Positions 12,001 to 21,000 of a DNA stretch of 64,000 nucleotides are shown here, piece by piece. The stretch covers positions 20,631,001 to 20,695,000 of the forward strand of contig NC_060211.1 of assembly GCF_021130785.1 (NCBI RefSeq). Direction: 5' to 3'. The stretch is from Homalodisca vitripennis (lineage: Eukaryota; Arthropoda; Insecta; Hemiptera; Cicadellidae). A program made the position numbers and the translations under genes. Numbering within the stretch: position 1 is the first letter of the stretch; each line of letters begins with the position of its first letter. Below the pieces are notes generated by a model. The model did no database searches. It was given only the letters and a program-made list of their open reading frames with translations, and was not told the DNA's origin.

Positions 12001-15000
12001 GACTGTTTGTTCACAATAGATAAATAAATTCAGTCTAGGCATTTAATGTTATCTTTAGGAGTACCGTATCTCTTCTATCTTCTGTTATGTCCTGGTGTCG
12101 TATACTCCATTTAGTGATAAGTATGTGAAGGAGGAGCATAAGCATGGTGGTGCTACCATTTAATGGTATGCACGCAACCAGTTAAAACTCCTAATAATTA
12201 GCTAACAAGCGTGATCCTATACAATGTGAATCAGGCAAATCTCTGGATATGAGATGGAGTAAACAAGTTCCTGGAATATATTATATTACAGGTTAGCTAT
12301 ATTCATGCAGTTGTTCACTGTAAAGAAAATTTCTATCGACTTTCTTCCCCACAAATAGCCAATAACACAGCTGCACACAACTTGCACAAATGGTCTGACC
12401 AATAGTGTTGCACAGTTAGCTATGTTGGCATTTCCTTTAATTGTGTTGCTATCTAGGGAGGAGATTCTACTGTACTATTTTTTATTCCAGCATATAATTT
12501 CCATTGTTTTAATTTTTAATAAAAATCTGCTTTTATCTCTTTAGTACCTTGAGAATGGCACGCCCAAGTCTATGTGAGAGTGATCTGATCGCATATTATG
12601 ATTTATTAGAAAATCTGACTTCAATAACAGTGAAAGGTTATTGTTAGAGGATAGTGTACTGGTTGATAATAAAAGATTTTTATTTGTGCAAAGTGCATTG
12701 ATATTTTTTTAAATGTAACCATTAAAAGAAGGAGTTAAAACAATTAAAACAACAAGAGATGGGTCTTTATTATTGTATGTATTTATTTAAAACTCAACTT
12801 ATTTTTTAATACCTAAAACTAATTTAGACTATTACTTATGTAATCACATCGTTTCAGGAATGCCTACTTCCAAAAAGAACGGATTCATGATACTAGAGGC
12901 ACTGGAAATGAAAAATAGCACACTAACTCACCAGATATCTGTACTTGTGTTGTGTCTGTAAACAGCCAGACCCAGTGGAAAATTTATTGATGATCACAAA
13001 TTATTTTACATGAATTGAACAATTCTGATAGTGTGTACAGATCATATAAACAAATTACTGAGGAAGACTGAGATAGTGATGTTAAATTGAATCAATGTAG
13101 AATACTTTCTGAAAACTCAATGTAGAATACTTTCTGAAAACTTAAGTGATAAATAGCAGTAACCAAAACAACAAAAGCGAAGTGTTTGGATTAGAAATTT
13201 GTAGACAGTAATTAAAGAAATTCAAGATTTGTGGGGAATGTGGTATAGATAGGACAAGGCAATGTAAATAGGTGGCCTAGCAAAAACAAAAACAGTAAGC
13301 TAAGAATCTAGAATAAATCTAAAAAGCCAGACATGTCCCAAGTAAGCCTAGATCAAACCCAGGGAAAATAAACACACACAAAACTTATGGGGTTTATATA
13401 ATCATCTGTCAAGTGAGTAGAAACATGTACCTCAGAGTATCTTAATGCTTCTTTTTACTGGTATTCATATAATTTTAGTCAATTACTTTTCTGTATGAAA
13501 AACAAAATTTTTTTATTTGATATATTATTTCATATTTTTAAAATTAATGCCTATGGGCACAGTATTATATAAGGGCGTATTTTCCTTCTTTCTTTTGACA
13601 TTATTTACTTTGCTTTGTATAGATAAAAAATTTTACAGAAGAAAAATTATTAAGATATTAAATATTTTAAAGGTATAAAATTACAGAAAACAAATACGAC
13701 CTGGGCACAGTAGAAGCGGGATTAAATGTTTGAACTTATTAAAACCTCAAATTAGTTACTATTAAATCAATCAGTAATTTAGGAAATATATATTTTTATC
13801 TTTAATTTTAGTAGAGATTTAAGTCATTGATTTTAATTCTTTTAGGTACTCAGATATTTGTGTATAACACAATTAAATAATATTTTTTCATTATTTCAGT
13901 TATATTATTTCCAGACTGAATGATTATAAAACTATAGATTGCATGAAGTTATAGAACATTCTAAAATGCCTAGAATTTAGATAAAACTTATTTATGGTTT
14001 GGTCAAAAACTTACATTGAACTAAGTACTTTTAAGTTTATTTGGAAATATTTCATTAGTTACTAGATTTCCGTCTTGACAATGTAATTTGAATTCTTTTT
14101 GTGCTTGATGTTAAAAATCATTCATACAATTGAAGAAATGTTTTTAAATATTATTTTACCAGACAAATAAAAAATATCATCTTGATTGCCACGTGACACC
14201 ATTAATTAGTCATGCATCCCAATTAAAAAAATAGTTTGTTAATTCTCTTAACCCTTTGTGCTCGAAAGGCCAGCAGCACTGGCCACAACAAGGTTGCAGA
14301 CAGCTCACGTTAGTTTTGCCATAGTTTGTCCTCGCAACTCATATGGCCAGTACAGATGGCCGCGCTTCTTCCATTGACAGCTCGGCAGCCATATTTGTTG
14401 TTTGCCTCTCAAGATTAGAATTATTTTTCAATATCCTCCATGGTATTTGCATAATAATTTAAAACTAATTAAATTAGTAATTTAGGAAATTTAACTCTTA
14501 TACGTATATTGTTAAAAAGATATGTAAATAAAATATTAGAGTAGGCACTTACAGTTGTGTTATACTCAGACATGAACTGTTTTACATTTTTCTCAGTCTT
14601 TACAATTTTTTACGGAATAGAAGTTTTAAAAATACACATCTATGTGTAGTCAAGAATAGTTAGCACGCGTCTTGTAGTAAAATTTTCTATGTTTCTATCT
14701 CTTCTATCATTTCAGTGTATAGGCCCACAACGCGTCATTCGTTTAATTTGAACAGTCAATGTTTAGAAAAGAATTCGACTAATTTAAAATTTTACTGCTT
14801 TACCTAAAAATTACTTTAAAAACAGCTGCTCGATAGGTTTCAGCACTCACCATTGATTATAAAACAAAGAGAATATTGGAAAATAACTGCTATGATTAGT
14901 GGCCAGTGATGCTGGCCTTACGAGCTATGGACGTATTATATCTTGGCCAGTACAGCTGGACATACAAGCTCCAAGGGCAAATTATAAATATTGCCTTTCG

Positions 15001-18000
15001 AATGCATAGGGTACCAAAACTTCACAAACGTACACACAACTTATTCTTTATGTTTCTAAGATCTGTCATAATACTGTTCCCCAATGTCCACAAGTATACT
15101 GACCACGCCAGAGAAGTGCTCCAGCACCTCCTTCTCCTCCTTCGTCCTAACTGTCTGCTGAGGTGCCTGCCTAAGACCCGTGGGCTGGGCTGCAGTAGGC
15201 GTGATACTCAGTGTGTATATATCCAGAGCTTGCATCGCCCACTTTACCAGCCGTATGAACACTTCCGTCTCCTTCGCTGTGAACCCCACCCCCCCCCCCC
15301 CCCACCCCCCCCCCCCCCCACCCCCCCCCCCCCCCACCCCCCCCCCCCCCCACCCCCCCCCCCCCCCACCCCCCCCCCCCCCCATTTCTAGAAATGTATG
15401 AGTAAAAAACAGCTTTTTTTCAGAGTAAATCACATCATACAATGTACATATGAAATGTTTTTAAATGCATAATTAGTTGTGAAGATATAATAATTAAAAT
15501 TTGGTTCCAGATCCAAACACTTCATACAATTTATGTTTTCGCTCGATCTACCAGAACTTGCCAGATCACATGAATAAAGATATTTGACACCCAAGGATCC
15601 CATTAAAGTGCAAGGACCGTCTCAGAGTTGAAACATCGAGGCAACTAACCTTTCCATAACATACGACTCGCTTCGCTGCCCGATCCAAGTGGGACAAGAA
15701 ACTAACCTGACCGAACCGAAAGAGACCTACCAAACCCGAACACGGTAAAGCAATACTGTGTTTTGTTTTATTAGTTATAGAAATTTTTGGTCTGCGAATA
15801 TATGTATTTGTTGGCGTGGAAAGAAAAGTAGAAATCTAGACTAGAAAAGCAAGGTTAGTTTAAATTGAAAATCGAAATAAGGATCTAGATTAAGTGTAAG
15901 TAAAATTTTATCAGAGTACAAATTTATAGCCAAAATAATGCAATTTCTCTTTGAATTTAATAGAAAGTATATGTAGTTTTAAACCCTTCACAACATTTTT
16001 TATGGTGCATTATAATATTTTGTGTGAGAAAATTTATAAGGATAAGGAAATGACATACAATAACAAAAAGTTCATAGTTTGTAGCAGTGGTTGCACAGTA
16101 TCAGAGAGTGGAATACAAAAATGAGTTTTTCCATAAAACTTTTACACGTGGTTTATATTTTCCCCAAACAATCTGTTTTAAATAACATGAGAAGTGAAAT
16201 CTGTGTAAAAGAGTAAATTTAAAGCTTTTTTAAATACAATTTCTATTAAGAAACAGTAATAAATATTCCAATTTTTATTTTTTTGTACTAAAAGAATCTT
16301 TATTGATAATCTTCAATCAATCCAAGTCGAACAAGTTCAAATGTTACATTATGAGAAAAAAGCCTAATGGGTCTTTAGGTTAAAAAAAAGAATATTTACA
16401 TTCAAAGATCCTAGTTTTTTTGCTGTTTGTAATAATAAAATAAATATATTGGTGGAATATTATAAGGAGTAAAATACTTGGTAAACAAATTTGCTACATT
16501 TATCGGTACTAATAGTGTGTATTAATAACTGATGGATTAATTGGGTTAACAAGTGTACCCTTGACATACCAAAAGGCATCCTCTCACTAAAAAGAGTTCT
16601 TCAAGATAAGGTTAGCCAATAATTGTGTAGTGCTGATGTTACCAATCAACTTTTACAAACGAGCAATGTGCAACAGGAAGTTCCAAACGGATTACATTCC
16701 AATAATCAATTGGCACTATTACTTTATGAAAAGCCAGCAGAAGATCATAGAGGTGAAAACTCTAGATTTCTTATACTTTCTAACGATCGCAAATGTGAGG
16801 ACAAAGAAGTATAAACATGTAGATTTTTTATGTTCAGAAGTCAATATTATGTTATTGAAATCATAAGAATACATCCCTCTAAATACAAGTAAAAAAGCAC
16901 ACACATCATAAGTGGACCCCCAAATGTCCACCACGATTGGATTGCTCAAAATCAATCACACCAAGCCAATAACCCCAACCCCCCATTGAGCTATTAATTT
17001 CACACATTGCAATTAACCAGAAATACAGTCAAACAGATGATGGTTTTTATATTTGTATAGTAATGTAGTGACCAATGAACAATTGAGCTAGTATTTTACA
17101 TTTTGTTTAACTGTCAGTACCTGTTAACCCCACAAGGCTTACATCTAGGACTTACTAAAACAAGATATGTAAGAAAGGCTCATTATGCATTTATTGTTCT
17201 TTATTTCATGATTAAGATTTTGTAAATCAAAATAGCTTTTTAAATGTATCTTAAAATTTTTTGTCCTTATATAATTCTCTTACCACGCGAAGAACCCAGA
17301 TATTGGTCTTTTTATTCAAATAAAACTTTCATTTTCAACATATGTTTATTTTTTATCTGATGGACTTTGTTTTCTGTCCTGACGTGTATGTCTTAAATTA
17401 CTATGTATTAAATTTTTAGATAGTATTTAAACATCATTTTCAAAATTTTGGTACCCCTCACCCCCAAAATATTAATCCTACTTTCCTGCTCACAAATATA
17501 CACTCCAGACGCCTCAGTAGGTGCTACTGAAACCCTATTAATTCGCTACTCCGACAAGCGAAGACTGCCTCCGGACTTATGACTTCGCGTATGCCCACTG
17601 ACTCACGAACGTTTTTGCTATTATTTTATTAGTCAAAGAACATTACCATGTAACCACATAATTTACAGCACAATAAACCAAACTGACTTAATTATTGAGA
17701 AATGGTTCCCACCTCTTTTTTGTTGGTGGATACGTCATAGCCTGTTGAATACTAAAGGACATTTTATTAGGTCACCAACAACAATACTCAGTGACTTCAG
17801 GAAGATTCCGTTAAAATTTCCCATATAAATATTTAATTCCTACAAAATGCATCTTTCATTTCATTCTACAGTTTACCGGTTTTACCAATTTGAATGCCTG
17901 TTTTGTTGCTTTCATTTATGTTTATAGACAGAACGTAGGAATTAGTACATGACAACGAGATCTCTCAAAAAATTCATTCTCTTTCCAAACAATAGAATTA

Positions 18001-21000
18001 AAAAAAATCGAATTTTCCAGATGAACCCACTCACCAGCAATAGAATGACATGGCCCTATGACTGCCTATTCAAATTTATATTAGGCTCAACCAAATAGTT
18101 TTATTACATGAGACCATGGGAGGGGCACCGAGCCGCGAGCTGTTAGTTTGGGCAAGGAGTCAGTTTTCCACAAGGTCATCTACACCAACTCACCAAACCA
18201 CTAGCATCACTCCATTTCCCCCCTCCCGACATCACTGTGATCACTCAGACACACGTTGTTAACACAGATATCACTACTTTCACTTCAATTCCGTCACTAT
18301 CACCGACAAATTGCAAAATCGATTATCAACTGACATGGAAGAGGTTACGAATAAGGCCCGGCCCATGTTTTTTCCCCTCACTAAACTAATCAAAATTAAA
18401 ACAATAAAAAAGGCGTTATTTGGACAAGAGAATAAAAGAATGAACGGTCCCCTCCTTATAGCAAAACAGTCGTGAATAGTTTTGAAAGTATTGCCACTCC
18501 CAGAAGCGCAGAAGAAAAGATTGTAAAATGCAGTGCATAGGTCGATCTGAGTCCCCCCCTTGTGCACTCTAACAGTGGCTTAAAGAAGCTGTCCAAGTCG
18601 ATTCACCAAGTCTTGTTGCGGATAGGGTGTAAGGGGTTTATAACCAAAAGATAAAATAAAAGAATTAAATGTTAAAGTTGTTTTGTTTTTATTGTGTATC
18701 TCATGTATGTACATAAATATTTTTGAAGTATATATTGTGATATCTTTCAGCGTAGCAAACTTCAAACTCGTGTTTTTTTAAACAAATATATACCATAAGA
18801 ACTCTGGTAGTATTGGAAAAACATTGTAAAGAATAATACAAGTGTATTTCAAGCAAGTCAAAAGGTGAAGAACAGATAACAACTCCCAAGCCTGCAAAAT
18901 GTTTTTTCTAAATGAGTGTGGCGTGGTCACACTGGTTAATTTTGTATTTAGTTTCTTAAGGGTTCATTTCCTTCCCTCGCATATTAAATTTGGTTTTTAA
19001 TTGTTGTTATATATATTCATCAAACAATCAAAAACTAAAACTGATAAACTTCACACATAATCAAATATTGATCGTTATCACATATTGTAAATCGACTTTG
19101 GAAATAATACAAAAATGGTATAAAAATTTAAGTGGGTTGGATATCCTCTTTATTCCTTTAAAGCAGAATAAATTTTAGTTTTATAGTTTGGTTTTATTGG
19201 GTAAAATAGTAATGTTTTTAATAATGGCCTGCCACATTTTTACCGTTGCTATAATGTTTGTTGCAATAAGATCCTGTGAAATGGGAATGATGTGGAAAAA
19301 ACTTTAGATTCACAAAGGATGGTGGATCAAGAGTGGAAATGTCCTCTTCCTCACCATCAGTGTCCCTTAAGGATAGCACTAATAGTTAAGATCAAGCTGA
19401 GAGTACTTCCTGGAACTCACTATAAGGTAGCTCAATAGATTACCGATTTCTCTTTCTGTAACTTATAACTTGCAGAATCAGCTATAACAATATTTTAGTT
19501 TTAAGTAACTGGGAAGTAATCTTCTTGCTCCCATTTTACCTTGAAGGAATAGTATCTTTCCTTTCAATTTTGTGTTTAGTTGAATTACCCGCCTTTGAGG
19601 GTGCCGCTGGCATTTTCCCAAGTCATAAAGCATAAAGTGCCAGGCCCACGTTTGTAGCATTGTTGTAAGCTTTTGAGAAAAAAGCTGTTGTAAACATACT
19701 CTAATTCCAACAGATTTTCATACAATAATATTTGTTTTGTTGTTTTTTTCTTAAATTAAATGAAGAATATGAGACATATTGTTATAAATAATATTTGCTT
19801 CCATTAAAATATAAAAATTTCAGTTTTTCCAAACAAATGAGTTTTTTACTTTTTTAAAAAAAAAAATAATTTGAACCTAATTTGAAGTGTATACAGTATT
19901 TTAAACATTTTATTTTCTTTATACCATGATAAGAAGGGCCCGTTACATATTCTAAATAAAACCTATGCACAATATATGAGTTTCTATGCAGATAAAAAAA
20001 CCAACATGGAACATTATATGTATAAACAAAATTGCTGCCACGATACTGGCAGTATATAAATTGTAATTCATTTGTCAGAGTTTCGAAATAATATAGTAAT
20101 AGTGTAGTTTTCCACAATATATCAAATAATAAACATCAAGGTAAACACAAATAAATATAATTAGTAAATGTAGAGACAAATACTTGCTTGCTTACATTTC
20201 CTTTTGTAATGGGTGTCCGGCAACTTTGTAAAAATCAAATATAACCCTATTATGTTTACACTGAAAACTCAAGTTTTTTTCCACATCAACTCAAATCACT
20301 ACATTACTTTTTATATGGAAATACGGCAAGAACACTGTATAAGATACTGATTTTTAGATTTGTATTTACGCAAATGTTTGGTTATCGGCACAATAAACAG
20401 CTAGAATGGACGTTACATATAACAACATGATATCGTCCGCTATGTCGTGACTGGAGGACAAAAATCATCGCATAGGCCACTTTGGTATGTATCGCAGCTC
20501 ACTATCTTAGGATGAGTTTTTCCCATACGGGAACCAAAATAAACTCCATTATAACGTTCCTAATACTTTTCTTCCTTTTTCCATGAATATAATCGAAAAA
20601 TACTCGATGAGCTCATACTATCCTAACAGGCCAAATTCCCCGCCCTGCAAATATGCTCTACAAAATACGAGTGACCCCTTCAAAAGTAGTTCCTAGATGC
20701 ATGGGCAATACAATCACTCTGTCTACTTTCAAATGCTATAAAACATTAGTATATCCATCGTTTAGATTTATTGTTTTTTTCATTGATTGTCTAATAACTT
20801 GAAAATGTTTTTAAAAAATAGGTTACCAAGAAATTCTGTATCTTTTTTATCACAATACTGTCATTTATTAAATAAAGTGTCCCGCGATCTAAAGGGAAAA
20901 CTCACTTACAAGCACAATAGTGGCCTTTCACTGGCTAAGTACACTTCGTCAAAGAACAATTATGTATTCACATGATCAAAGAGTAGGGAAACAAACATAA

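Noticed and set aside
11766..12014. 82-aa minus-strand frame in the TRRAP intron with CEVCPFCGGLHLD
   Set aside because: It falls in the right strand for a TRRAP exon but matches no TRRAP segment. The CxxCPFCG pattern alone is too short to claim a zinc-binding protein.
13094..13141. 24-bp direct repeat as a possible CRISPR-like unit
   Set aside because: Only two adjacent copies without spacers in eukaryotic intron sequence; a simple tandem duplication.
14906..15442. Open frames with long poly-Pro (plus) or poly-Gly (minus) tracts
   Set aside because: Their length comes from translating the 100-nt (C15A)n block at 15284-15383. Only the TRRAP exon part on the minus strand is real coding sequence.
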